From Amycolatopsis deserti (GTDB taxonomy: Bacteria > Actinomycetota > Actinomycetes > Mycobacteriales > Pseudonocardiaceae), in assembly GCF_014653945.1 (NCBI RefSeq), contig NZ_BNAU01000010.1:186001-250000 (forward strand): a stretch of DNA of 64,000 nucleotides. The letters run 5' to 3'. How positions within the stretch are numbered: the stretch's first letter is position 1; every line of letters starts with the position of its first letter. Positions 17,440 to 25,078 of the stretch are shown piece after piece. The notes beneath the pieces were generated by a model. It was given only the letters and a program-made list of their open reading frames with translations. It was not told the DNA's origin and did no database searches. The position numbers were made by a program, and so were the translations under genes.

Positions 17440-18101
17440 TAGCGGTGGGGCTGCGCGCGCTCGGCGCCGCGCCCGGTGGGGGCAACGCCACGCCCGGCGG
17501 GCGTTTCGCGCTCGGGCGCCGCCGCGCCCCGGCGGGCGTTTCGCGCTCGGCCGCCGCCGCGCTCCGGCCGCCGCCGCGCTCCGGCGGGGCGCTTCGCGCC
17601 GCGGCTCCCGGTGGCCGCGCTGCTTCGCGCTCGGCTTTCGGCGCTCCGTGGAGCGCGCGCCCCGGCGGCGCGCCCTGCGAGGCGCACCGCCGCCCGCCTC
17701 GCCCGCGTTGTCCCGCTCCGCGCTGCCTACGCCCCGCTCCAGCGCCCCCCGCCCCGCGGGGCCCCGCTTCGCCCGCCCGGGGCGCCGCGTGCCGCGCGCC
17801 CTACGGTGCCTTGCCCCGCGCGCTTCGCGCCCCGCCCGGCGCTTCGCCCCGCGCCACCGCTTCGATCGGTGCTCGGCGCTTCCCTCCGCGCCCCGCTAGC
17901 GCTTCGGGCGCCCCGCGCCCCGCGCTCGGCGCCCCGCGCCCCGCGACCCGCTTCGCCGCGGGCCCAGCCGCTTCGCCCCGCGCGCCCTGCGGGCGCTCGG
18001 CGCCCCGCGCGCTTCGCGCCCCGCGACCCGCTTCGCCGCGCGCCCTGCGGGCACCTCGCCCCGCGCTCGGCGCTCCGCGCTCCGCGCGCTTCGCGCCGCG
18101 C
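17440..18101. repeat. Degenerate, nearly pure G+C repeat tract, non-coding
   Basis: About 660 bp composed of variants of GCTTCGC, GCGCCCCGCG and GCCGCCGCG. Exact internal copies include a 20-mer at 17496-17515 and 17531-17550 (35-bp period), a 25-bp unit at 17936-17960 and 18016-18040 (80-bp period), and CGCGCCCTGCGGGC at 17981-17994 and 18039-18052. All six frames are open but encode only Arg, Ala, Pro, Gly and Ser in no recognisable fold, so no gene is called. It separates SURF1 from the kinase-like gene; together with 17366-17439 there is no coding signal in this gap. Confidence 0.75.
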
Positions 18102-18962
18102 TCACCCCGCCAGCTTCTCCGCCACCCGGAGCGCCTGCCGCGCGTACCCGGCCCCGAACACGGCCGCGTGCATGAGCAGCGGGAACAGCTGGTGCAGCTC
18201 CACCCGCTCGTGCCACCCGTCACCGAGCGGGGCGTCCAGGTCCTTCGCCGCCTCCTCGTACGCACCGAGGATGTGCTCCAGCAGCGGCGTCCCGAACAGG
18301 CGCAGCATCGCCAGGTCCGTCTCGCGGTGGCCGCCGTGGGCGGCGGGGTCTATCAGCCACACCGCGCCCTGCGCCCAGTGCACGTTGCCGCTCCACGCGT
18401 CGCCGTGGAGGCGGGCCGGCGGTTCGGCCGGGACGCCCAGCTCGGGCAGCCTCGAGCACACCCGCTCGAACACCGCGGCCTGCCCGGCGTCGTACAGGCC
18501 CTGGTCCACGCACATCCGCACGTACGGCAACACGCGGTACGAACCGTAGAACTCCGCCCAGTCGGCGCACGGCTCGTTGCGCATCGGCGCCAAACCCATC
18601 CACGCGTCGGCCGGTCCGCCCGGCGGGGGCGATCCGTACGCGGGCGCGCCCCGCAGGTGCAGGCGCGCCAGGCCGCGTCCGAACGCTTCCGCCGCGTCGG
18701 CCTCGGGATACGTCGGCGGCACGTACTCCATGACGATCCACTCGTCGTCGTGCGCGTGGACCCGCGGGACCGGCACGTCGCCGTGCTCGCCGAGCCAGCG
18801 CAGCCCAGCGGCCTCGGCGTCGGTCGCGCCCGGGCCGCTGCCCTGCTTGGCGACCAGCACGCCACGCACCTCGGCCGTCACCAGGCACACCGCGCCACCG
18901 CTGCGGCGCACCCCGGTGACCGGGACTCCCAGCAGCCGTTCGACGGCTTCGCGCGCGCTCAT
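18102..18962 (-). CDS. Fructosamine kinase-family phosphotransferase
   Basis: 286 aa from ATG at 18960-18962, overlapping the upstream phosphatase stop by 4 nt. The APH/fructosamine-3-kinase fold is shown by the hinge VMEYVPP, catalytic loop RLHGDAWSGN (H186, D188, N193) and metal loop LIDPAAHGGHRETDLAM (D205). Bacterial members phosphorylate ketosamines such as ribulose- or erythrulose-lysine adducts for protein deglycation. Its coupling to two LMW tyrosine phosphatases echoes bacterial fusions and operons in which a LMW phosphatase removes the phosphate from the kinase product. Substrate is inferred from family only. Confidence 0.9.
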   Translation of the reverse strand: MSAREAVERLLGVPVTGVRRSGGAVCLVTAEVRGVLVAKQGSGPGATDAEAAGLRWLGEHGDVPVPRVHAHDDEWIVMEYVPPTYPEADAAEAFGRGLARLHLRGAPAYGSPPPGGPADAWMGLAPMRNEPCADWAEFYGSYRVLPYVRMCVDQGLYDAGQAAVFERVCSRLPELGVPAEPPARLHGDAWSGNVHWAQGAVWLIDPAAHGGHRETDLAMLRLFGTPLLEHILGAYEEAAKDLDAPLGDGWHERVELHQLFPLLMHAAVFGAGYARQALRVAEKLAG

Positions 18963-19411
18963 CGGTGTCGATGTACCCAGTCCAGCAGCCCCGGAACGGC
19001 GGCTTCGATCATTTCCAGCACCTTCTCGTATTCCTCGGCCCGGCCGTGGTACGGGTCGGCGATTTCCGCCCCGGGCGGTGCCTCCGGGTCGAACTCGCGC
19101 AGCAGCCGCACCCGCCCGGCACCGACCTTCGCGCTGAGCACCTCCGCGTGCTCCCGGCCCGCGGCGAGGAAGAGGTCGGCGCCGAGGTGTTCGTCGCCGA
19201 GCTCGGTGGCCACGTGTTCGCCACCGTAACCGTGCGCGGCGAGAACCGCACGGGCGCGCGGGTCGGCGGGTTCGCCGGCGTGCCACCCGCCGGTGCCCGC
19301 GCTGGTCACGCGCACGTCGTCGAGGCCGGCCCGGGCCAGGTGGGCGCGGAACACCATCGCCGCCATCGCCGAGCGGCAGGTGTTGCCCGAGCACACGAAG
19401 CACAGGTGCAT
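18959..19411 (-). CDS. Low-molecular-weight protein tyrosine phosphatase, copy B
   Basis: 150 aa. The P-loop CSGNTCRS gives nucleophile C7 and R13; the general-acid loop ADPYHG is near residue 120. Length and motifs match PtpA-class phosphatases. Its start ATG overlaps the upstream paralogue's stop by one base (TGATG), and its stop overlaps the kinase-like gene, so three genes form one coupled operon. The two copies differ at P-loop position CSGNT versus CSGNI. Could act on phosphotyrosine proteins or on small phosphorylated sugars. Confidence 0.93.
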   Translation of the reverse strand: MHLCFVCSGNTCRSAMAAMVFRAHLARAGLDDVRVTSAGTGGWHAGEPADPRARAVLAAHGYGGEHVATELGDEHLGADLFLAAGREHAEVLSAKVGAGRVRLLREFDPEAPPGAEIADPYHGRAEEYEKVLEMIEAAVPGLLDWVHRHR

Positions 19412-19884
19412 CAGAGCCTGGCCTTCGCCCAATCCAGCAGCGCGGGGACGGTCCGCTCGACCATGGCGAGGACCTCGGGGAAGCCGTCGTCGCCGCCGTA
19501 GTACGGGTCCGGCACCTCGGCACCTTCGGGCGCCTCCGGGTCGAAGGACCGCAGCAGCCGCACGCGCGACGGGTCGTCCACCATGCGCCGCAGCTCCCGC
19601 AGGTGGCCCTGGTCGGCGGCCAGGAGCAGGTCGGCGGCGAGGTGGTCGCTGTCGACCTGCGCGGCCACGTGCTTCCCGCTGTAGCCCGCCTCGCGCAGCG
19701 TGTCGCGGGCACGCGGGTCGGCCGGTTCGCCGACGTGCCACGGCCCGGTGCCGGCGCTGGTGACGCGCACCCGGTCGGCGAGCCCGGCGCGTTCGAGGTG
19801 CGCCCGGAAGACGATGGCCGCCATCGGGGAGCGGCAGATGTTGCCGGAACAGACGAAGCAGATGTGCAGGCTCGGCTCGGTCAC
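19411..19884 (-). CDS. Low-molecular-weight protein tyrosine phosphatase, copy A
   Basis: 157 aa from GTG at 19882-19884. P-loop CSGNICRSPMAA (C12, R18), the HVGEPADPRARDTLREAGYS region and acid loop PDPYYGG are intact. In M. tuberculosis the syntenic gene is ptpA (Rv2234), a secreted phosphatase; here it has no signal peptide. It is the first gene of the phosphatase-phosphatase-kinase operon and is divergent from the Nif3 gene with 40 bp between starts. Sequence similarity to the following copy points to tandem duplication. Confidence 0.94.
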   Translation of the reverse strand: MTEPSLHICFVCSGNICRSPMAAIVFRAHLERAGLADRVRVTSAGTGPWHVGEPADPRARDTLREAGYSGKHVAAQVDSDHLAADLLLAADQGHLRELRRMVDDPSRVRLLRSFDPEAPEGAEVPDPYYGGDDGFPEVLAMVERTVPALLDWAKARL

Positions 19885-19924
19885 ACCCCGCAGTGTGCCC
19901 CACGGCCCATGCGAAGATCGGCCC

Positions 19925-20731
19925 ATGCCCGCGCTCGCCGAAGTGATCGCCGCCCTGGAGGACGCCTACCCGCCCGCGCTCGCGGAAAGCTGGGACGCCG
20001 TCGGCCTGGTCTGCGGCGACCCCGCCGAGCCGGTCACCGACGTCCTGATCTGCGTCGACCCGGTCGCCGCGACCATCGACGAGGCGATCGAGACCGGCGT
20101 CCAGCTGGTCGTCGCGCACCACCCGCTGCTGCTGCGCGGCGTGCACGGCGTGCCGGCCGACACCCCGAAGGGCGCACTGGTGCACCGGCTCATCCGCGCC
20201 GGCATCGCCCTGTACTGCGCGCACACGAACGCCGACTCCGCGAATCCGGGCGTGTCCGACGCGCTCGCCGAGGCGATCGGCCTGCGGGAGCTCCGCCCCC
20301 TCGACCCGCACCCGGACGGCGCCACCGGCCTTGGCCGCATCGGTGAGCTGCCCGAGCCCGAGCCGTTCGCCGAGTTCGTGCGCCGGGTGGCCGGCGCCCT
20401 GCCGCGCACCGAGCCGGGCGTCCTCGGGGCCGGCGACCCCGATCGTCTGATTAGGACGGTGGCGGTCTCCGGCGGGGCCGGGGACGGCTTCCTGGGCGCC
20501 GCCACCGCCGCCGGGGTCGACGCCTACGTCACCGCCGACCTGCGCCACCATCCGGCGGGCGAGCACCTGGAGACCGGCCCGGACGCGCCCGCCCTGGTCG
20601 GCCTGACCCACTGGGCCAGCGAGTGGCCGTGGTGCGGTCAAGCCTCGGCGGTCCTGCGTGCCGCCTTTGCGGGTAACGTCAACGTGCACGTGTCCGCGCG
20701 CCGAACCGATCCGTGGACCATCCGCGCGTAA
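19925..20731 (+). CDS. Nif3-like dinuclear metal-centre protein (GTP cyclohydrolase I type 2 family)
   Basis: 268 aa. Metal-ligand motifs of the Nif3/YbgI family are visible: the ESWDAVGLVCGDP start, VVAHHPLLLRGV, ALYCAHTNADS, DAYVTADLRHHPA and the C-terminal THWASEW. The family forms toroidal hexamers with two metals per subunit; the reaction is uncertain, with proposed roles in GTP cyclohydrolase-like chemistry or iron handling. It precedes a zinc-ribbon coiled-coil gene by 15 bp, an arrangement seen widely in bacteria (Rv2230c/Rv2229c in M. tuberculosis), implying the two proteins work together. Confidence 0.94.
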   Translation: MPALAEVIAALEDAYPPALAESWDAVGLVCGDPAEPVTDVLICVDPVAATIDEAIETGVQLVVAHHPLLLRGVHGVPADTPKGALVHRLIRAGIALYCAHTNADSANPGVSDALAEAIGLRELRPLDPHPDGATGLGRIGELPEPEPFAEFVRRVAGALPRTEPGVLGAGDPDRLIRTVAVSGGAGDGFLGAATAAGVDAYVTADLRHHPAGEHLETGPDAPALVGLTHWASEWPWCGQASAVLRAAFAGNVNVHVSARRTDPWTIRA

Positions 20732-20746
20732 TCCGAGGGAGTACCA

Positions 20747-21484
20747 GTGAAGGCAGAGCCAGCCGTCCAGCGTCAGCTGCTCGAGCTCGCGAAAGTGGAT
20801 GCCGAGCTGTCCCGCGTCGAGCACCGCCGCCGCACCATGCCCGAGCTCGCCGAGATCGAGGGCATCCAGAAGACCCTGCGCGAGCTGCGCGACACCGCGA
20901 TCCGGCACGAGACCGCGGCCTCCGACCTGGACCGCGAGATCGCCCGCCAGGAGAAGGAGATCGAGTCGGTCCGGGCTCGCGAGGACCGCGACCGCAAGCT
21001 GATCGACGGCGGCACCCTCCCGGCCAAGCAGGTCGCCGACCTGCAGCACGAGCTGGAGACCTTGGCCCGGCGCCAGAGCGCGCTCGAGGACGACCTGCTC
21101 GAGCTGATGGAGCGCCGCGAGGCGCTGGGCCTGGACGTGCAGCGCACCGGCGCCGAGGTGGACAAGACCGAGCAGGCGCTCGCCGACGTGGAGAGCCGTC
21201 GCGACGACCTGCTCAAGGACCTGGACACCACGAAGGCCCGCCGCGAGGAGGACCGCGCCAAGCTGGTGCCGCGGTTCCCGGAGGGCCTGCTCAAGCTGTA
21301 CGAGCGGGTCCGCGCGCACAAGGGCATCGGCGCCGCGCTGGTGCGCGCACGCAAGTGCCTGGCCTGCAACATGGAGTTCGACCGCAACACGGTGTCCGAG
21401 CTCAAGGCGGCCGCCGAGGACGAGGTCGTGCAGTGCGAGAACTGCGGCGCGATCCTGGTGCGGACCGTGGAGTCGGGTCTGTGA
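20747..21484 (+). CDS. C4-type zinc-ribbon coiled-coil protein
   Basis: 245 aa. Residues about 5-185 are a long charged coiled coil (many Glu/Arg/Leu heptads such as EIARQEKEIESVRAREDRDR). The C-terminal zinc ribbon has two CxxC knuckles, CLACNMEF and CENCGAIL. This is the DUF164-type family (Rv2229c in M. tuberculosis); a nucleic-acid or ribosome-associated scaffold role is often proposed but not settled. Strong coupling: it follows the Nif3 gene closely and overlaps the RNase H-phosphatase gene by 4 nt (GTGA). Confidence 0.93.
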   Translation: MKAEPAVQRQLLELAKVDAELSRVEHRRRTMPELAEIEGIQKTLRELRDTAIRHETAASDLDREIARQEKEIESVRAREDRDRKLIDGGTLPAKQVADLQHELETLARRQSALEDDLLELMERREALGLDVQRTGAEVDKTEQALADVESRRDDLLKDLDTTKARREEDRAKLVPRFPEGLLKLYERVRAHKGIGAALVRARKCLACNMEFDRNTVSELKAAAEDEVVQCENCGAILVRTVESGL

Positions 21485-22575
21485 GGGTGCTCGTCGAGGC
21501 CGACGGCGGTTCGCGGGGCAACCCCGGGCCGGCCGGGTACGGGGCCGTCGTCCGCGACGCCGCGACCGGCGAGGTCCTGGCCGAGCGCCAGGAGGGCCTG
21601 GGCGTGGCGACGAACAACGTCGCCGAGTACTCCGGCCTCATCGCCGGGCTGCGCGCGGCCGCCGAGGCGGGGGCCACCGAGGTCGACGTGCGGATGGACT
21701 CCAAGCTCGTGGTCGAGCAGATGTCCGGCCGCTGGAAGATCAAGCACGAGGCGCTGAAGCCGCTCGCCGAGCGGGCCCGCGAGCTGGCCGCCGGGTTCGC
21801 TCGCGTCAGCTACCAGTGGATCCCGCGCGCGGAGAACGCGCACGCCGACCGGCTCGCCAACGAAGCGATGGACACCCAGGCCGGCAAAGGCCCCTCGCCG
21901 GAGCACACGGGCCCGGAGCGCACGACGCCGCAGAAGTGGACCGGTGCGCAAGGCACGCCGGTCCGGATGATGCTGCTGCGGCACGGTCAGACCGCGATGT
22001 CGGTGGACCGCCGGTACTCTGGCCGCGGTGACGTGCCGCTGACCGAGCACGGCAGGCAGCAGGCCGCGGCGGCCGCGAAGCGCCTGGCCGCGCTGTCCGA
22101 CCTGGGCACGGACACCGCGATCGTGGCCTCTCCGCTGACCCGGACGAAGCAGACCGCGCAGGCCGTCGCCGACGCGCTCGGCGCCCGCGTGGAAACCCAC
22201 CCCGGCCTGCTGGAGACCGATTTCGGCGAGTGGGAGGGTCTCACGTTCGCCGAAGCCGCCCAGCGCGACCCGGAGCTGCACGGCCGCTGGCTGCGCGACC
22301 CGTCGGTGCCGGCGCCGGGCGGGGAGAGCTTCGACGCGGTGCACCAGCGGGTCCGCCGGACACGCGACGAGCTGGTCGGGACCCACGCCGGGAAGACGAT
22401 CATCGTGGTCAGCCACGTCACCCCGATCAAGTCCCTGCTGCGGCTGGGCCTGGACGCGGGGCCGTCGCTGCTGTTCCGGCTCCACCTGGACCTGGCGTCG
22501 CTGTCGATCGTCGAGTTCTACCCGGACGGCAACGCCTCGGTGCGGCTGGTGAACGACATCTCGCACCTCGCCTGA
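21481..22575 (+). CDS. Bifunctional RNase HI / histidine phosphatase fusion
   Basis: 364 aa from GTG at 21481. Residues 1-130 are an RNase HI domain with catalytic acids D8, E49, D73 and D123. A 30-residue Pro/Thr-rich linker follows, then a phosphoglycerate-mutase-like domain with RHGQT at 167-171 (catalytic H168) and a second histidine in VVSHVTPIK. The M. tuberculosis counterpart Rv2228c degrades RNA in hybrids and has acid/alpha-ribazole phosphatase activity, linking it to late cobalamin synthesis, consistent with cobD nearby. All catalytic residues are present. Confidence 0.95.
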   Translation: MRVLVEADGGSRGNPGPAGYGAVVRDAATGEVLAERQEGLGVATNNVAEYSGLIAGLRAAAEAGATEVDVRMDSKLVVEQMSGRWKIKHEALKPLAERARELAAGFARVSYQWIPRAENAHADRLANEAMDTQAGKGPSPEHTGPERTTPQKWTGAQGTPVRMMLLRHGQTAMSVDRRYSGRGDVPLTEHGRQQAAAAAKRLAALSDLGTDTAIVASPLTRTKQTAQAVADALGARVETHPGLLETDFGEWEGLTFAEAAQRDPELHGRWLRDPSVPAPGGESFDAVHQRVRRTRDELVGTHAGKTIIVVSHVTPIKSLLRLGLDAGPSLLFRLHLDLASLSIVEFYPDGNASVRLVNDISHLA

Positions 22576-22581
22576 GGCGCG

Positions 22582-23808
22582 CTACGGCAGCACCAGCCAC
22601 AGCGCGACGGTCGCCGCGGCCAGGCTCGCCGGGACCGTCGCCAGGCCGAGCCGGGTGAACTCGCCCAGGCCGGGGGCGTCCCGGCCGAGCACGCGCCGCC
22701 ACAGCAACGTCGCCAGCGAGCCGACGTAGGTGGCGTTCGGGCCGATGTTCACCCCAAGCAGCACGGCGAGCAGCACCCCCGGAGCCGGGTGCGGGCCGAG
22801 CGCCGCCAGCAGGATCAACGTCGCCGGGAGGTTGTTCACCAGGTTCGCCAGCGCGGCTGCCAGGAACGCCGTGAGCAGCAGCTCGGGCAGCCCGGTCGTC
22901 TCCGGCAGCAACTCCCGCAGCGGGCCGCCGAGCAGGTGGTCCGACACCGCCTCGACGACGATCGCGAGCCCCAGCACGAACAGGCTGAGCAGCGGGTTCG
23001 CCGCGACCACCAGCCGCGCCGGGCTCGTCTCCCGCCGCGCCAGCGCCCGCGCGGCCAGCACGGCGGCGGCGATCGCGGCCACCCACCCGGGCGCGAGCCC
23101 GACCAGCGGCCCCGCCCCGAACCCGGCGAGCGTTAGCCCGAGGACGACCAGCGCGAAGACCGGCGCCTCCCGGTCGTCGACCGCGGGGCGCGCGAGCCCG
23201 GTCAGGTCGCGCCGGAAGAACCACCGGAACACCGCCAGCTCGACCACGATGGTGACCAGCCACGGCAGCGCCATCAGCGCGGCGAACCCGGTGAAGGTCA
23301 GCCCGGACGCGGCGAAGGCCAGCAGGTTCGTCAGGTTCGAGACCGGCAGCAGGGTCGACGCCGAGTTCGCCAGGTGCGCGCACGCGTAGACGTGCGGCTT
23401 CGGCGGCAGGTCGAGGGTTCTCGTGGTGGCGAGGACGACCGGTGTCAGCAGGACGACCGTCGCGTCGAGGCTCAGCACCGCGGTCGTGCCCGCGGCGGCC
23501 GCGAAGGTCAGCGCGAGCAGCCCCCGCGGCCGGCCGCGGCAGGCGGTGGCGAGCCGCGCGCCGAGCCACCGGAAGACACCCTCGCGGTCGGCCAGGTCGG
23601 CGAGGACGAGGATCGCCGCGAGGAACCCGAGCGTCGGGGCCATCGCGGTGACCTGTGCCCACGCCTCGCCCGGCGACACCAGCCCGAAGGCGAGCACGAC
23701 GAGCGCGGCCGGCACCGCGACCAGCGCCTCCGGCAGACCGCGGGGACGCGCCATGGCGAACCCGAGAACAGCAGCGAGCGTCCCCACGCTCCCGACCGCC
23801 GCGACCAT
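22582..23808 (-). CDS. ArsB/SLC13-type membrane permease
   Basis: 408 aa, about eleven hydrophobic helices with the internal two-fold repeat of the ion-transporter superfamily: SLDATVVLLTPVVLATT in the first half and NNLPATLILLAALG with GVNIGPNATYVGSLATLLWR in the second. The latter is the anion/cation binding hairpin of ArsB and dicarboxylate carriers. No ArsR, ArsC or ArsA gene is nearby, so arsenite efflux is only one possibility; a carboxylate or other anion is equally likely. It stops 6 bp from the convergent RNase H fusion. Confidence 0.8.
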   Translation of the reverse strand: MVAAVGSVGTLAAVLGFAMARPRGLPEALVAVPAALVVLAFGLVSPGEAWAQVTAMAPTLGFLAAILVLADLADREGVFRWLGARLATACRGRPRGLLALTFAAAAGTTAVLSLDATVVLLTPVVLATTRTLDLPPKPHVYACAHLANSASTLLPVSNLTNLLAFAASGLTFTGFAALMALPWLVTIVVELAVFRWFFRRDLTGLARPAVDDREAPVFALVVLGLTLAGFGAGPLVGLAPGWVAAIAAAVLAARALARRETSPARLVVAANPLLSLFVLGLAIVVEAVSDHLLGGPLRELLPETTGLPELLLTAFLAAALANLVNNLPATLILLAALGPHPAPGVLLAVLLGVNIGPNATYVGSLATLLWRRVLGRDAPGLGEFTRLGLATVPASLAAATVALWLVLP

Positions 23809-23844
23809 GCCCTCACGCTAGCTCGCGGTCGATTCGGACAGGGT

Positions 23845-23888
23845 GAAGGCCACCCCCGCGCCCCTGGCCGGCAGCGAGGGTGGCCTTC
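23845..23888 (-). terminator. Stem-loop terminator for the sulfur-acquisition operon
   Basis: Perfect 11-bp arms GAAGGCCACCC (23845-23855) and GGGTGGCCTTC (23878-23888) with a 22-nt loop, placed 14 nt past the stop of the monooxygenase gene and before the start region of the permease transcribed in the same direction. Confidence 0.7.
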
Positions 23889-23902
23889 CGGCAACCGGTG
23901 GC

Positions 23903-25078
23903 CTAGGTGTACCAGGTGGGTTCAGGGAGCCGGCCGTTCAGCGCGTAGTCCCCGACCTCCCGCCGCTTGTACGGCAGCGGGTCGTGCAGCGAGTGCGTCC
24001 GCAGGTTGCGCCAGAACCGGTCCAGCCCGTACTTCGACGCGCTCGCCCTGGCACCGGTCAGCTCGAAGATCTTCGTGCCGATCTCCAGGCCGGTGTCGAC
24101 GATCCGCTGCTTGGCTGCCGCGATCAGGACCGCCACCTCGCCACGCGCCTCGGGCGTCAGCTCCGCGCGCGGCGCGTGCAGGATCGGCGAGATCGCCGCC
24201 CCGGCCTTGTCCACCAGCGCTTCCGCCGCCCACAGCTTGGCCTGCAGGTCGCCGTAGCCCTCCAGGACGTACCACTCCTCGGTCGCGGACTGCTTGTCGT
24301 CCCCGCCGTAGGGCCACGCCCGGGTCCGCTCACGCGTGTAGGCCAGCGCCGATTCCAGCGCGCCCTGCGCGATGCCGAGGTAGAAATTGGTGAACACGAG
24401 CTGGATCGTCGGCACGTTCAGCGTGTTGTAGACGAGCGGCTGGAATTCCCGGTCCACGTACCCGGCGGCATCCGACCACGGCACCCGGACGTCGGAAATG
24501 GTGACGCTGCCCGATTCGGTCAGGCGCTGCCCGATGTTGTCCCAGTCGTCGTGGAACTCGATTCCCGGCTGTTTCGACGGCACGATCGCGAAGATGTGTT
24601 CGTCGGTCCCTTCGAGCACGCCCTCCAGCACGGTCAGGTCGGACACCTTGCTGCCGGTGGAGAACGACTTGTGCCCGTGGTAGACCAGCTCGTCGCCGTC
24701 CTGCGTGATCTTCAGGTCCGAGTCGCGCGGGTTGACCGCGCCACCGAAGAAGAAGTTGTTGCGCGTGTAGAGCTCCTCGACGGCGGCGATCTGCGCGTCC
24801 GTGCCGACCAGGCGCGCCGCCCACGCCCACAGGTAGTGGTAGCCCAGCAGCTGGCCGATCGAGCCGTCCGCCTTGGCGATCTCGCGGATCACCCGGTAGG
24901 CGGTCTCCCAGGTCTGCCCGGCGCCGCCGTGCTCGACCGGCCCGAGCAGGGTGACCAGGCCGGTGTCCTTGAGCAGCTGGACCTCGGCGTAGGGCGTCCG
25001 GTTCTCCCGGTCGCGCTGGACGGCGTCCACCGCCAGCCGCGCGGCGACCTCACGGGCACGTGCGATCCAGTCGGTCAC
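23903..25078 (-). CDS. Acyl-CoA dehydrogenase-fold flavin enzyme, DszC/SfnB-like
   Basis: 391 aa from GTG at 25076-25078, overlapping sfnG by 4 nt. It has the acyl-CoA dehydrogenase three-part architecture (helical N-domain, beta barrel, helical C-domain), with GGAVNPRDSDLKI and HGHKSFSTGSKVSDL in the barrel and an FELTGARASASKYGLDRFWR C-terminal segment. These features fit the flavin-dependent monooxygenase branch (DszC, SfnB) rather than a beta-oxidation enzyme: no catalytic glutamate base is apparent. Next to sfnG it probably oxidises an organosulfur compound using reduced FMN for sulfur supply. Confidence 0.87.
   Translation of the reverse strand: MTDWIARAREVAARLAVDAVQRDRENRTPYAEVQLLKDTGLVTLLGPVEHGGAGQTWETAYRVIREIAKADGSIGQLLGYHYLWAWAARLVGTDAQIAAVEELYTRNNFFFGGAVNPRDSDLKITQDGDELVYHGHKSFSTGSKVSDLTVLEGVLEGTDEHIFAIVPSKQPGIEFHDDWDNIGQRLTESGSVTISDVRVPWSDAAGYVDREFQPLVYNTLNVPTIQLVFTNFYLGIAQGALESALAYTRERTRAWPYGGDDKQSATEEWYVLEGYGDLQAKLWAAEALVDKAGAAISPILHAPRAELTPEARGEVAVLIAAAKQRIVDTGLEIGTKIFELTGARASASKYGLDRFWRNLRTHSLHDPLPYKRREVGDYALNGRLPEPTWYT

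Noticed and set aside
17400..18101. Six-frame open reading through the G+C repeat tract
   Set aside because: Open frames exist only because stop codons need A/T. The translations are Arg/Ala/Pro-only with no fold or ribosome site.
22582..23808. Arsenic resistance locus
   Set aside because: The permease fits the broad ion-transporter superfamily, but no arsR, arsC or arsA accompanies it, so an arsenic-specific call is not supported.
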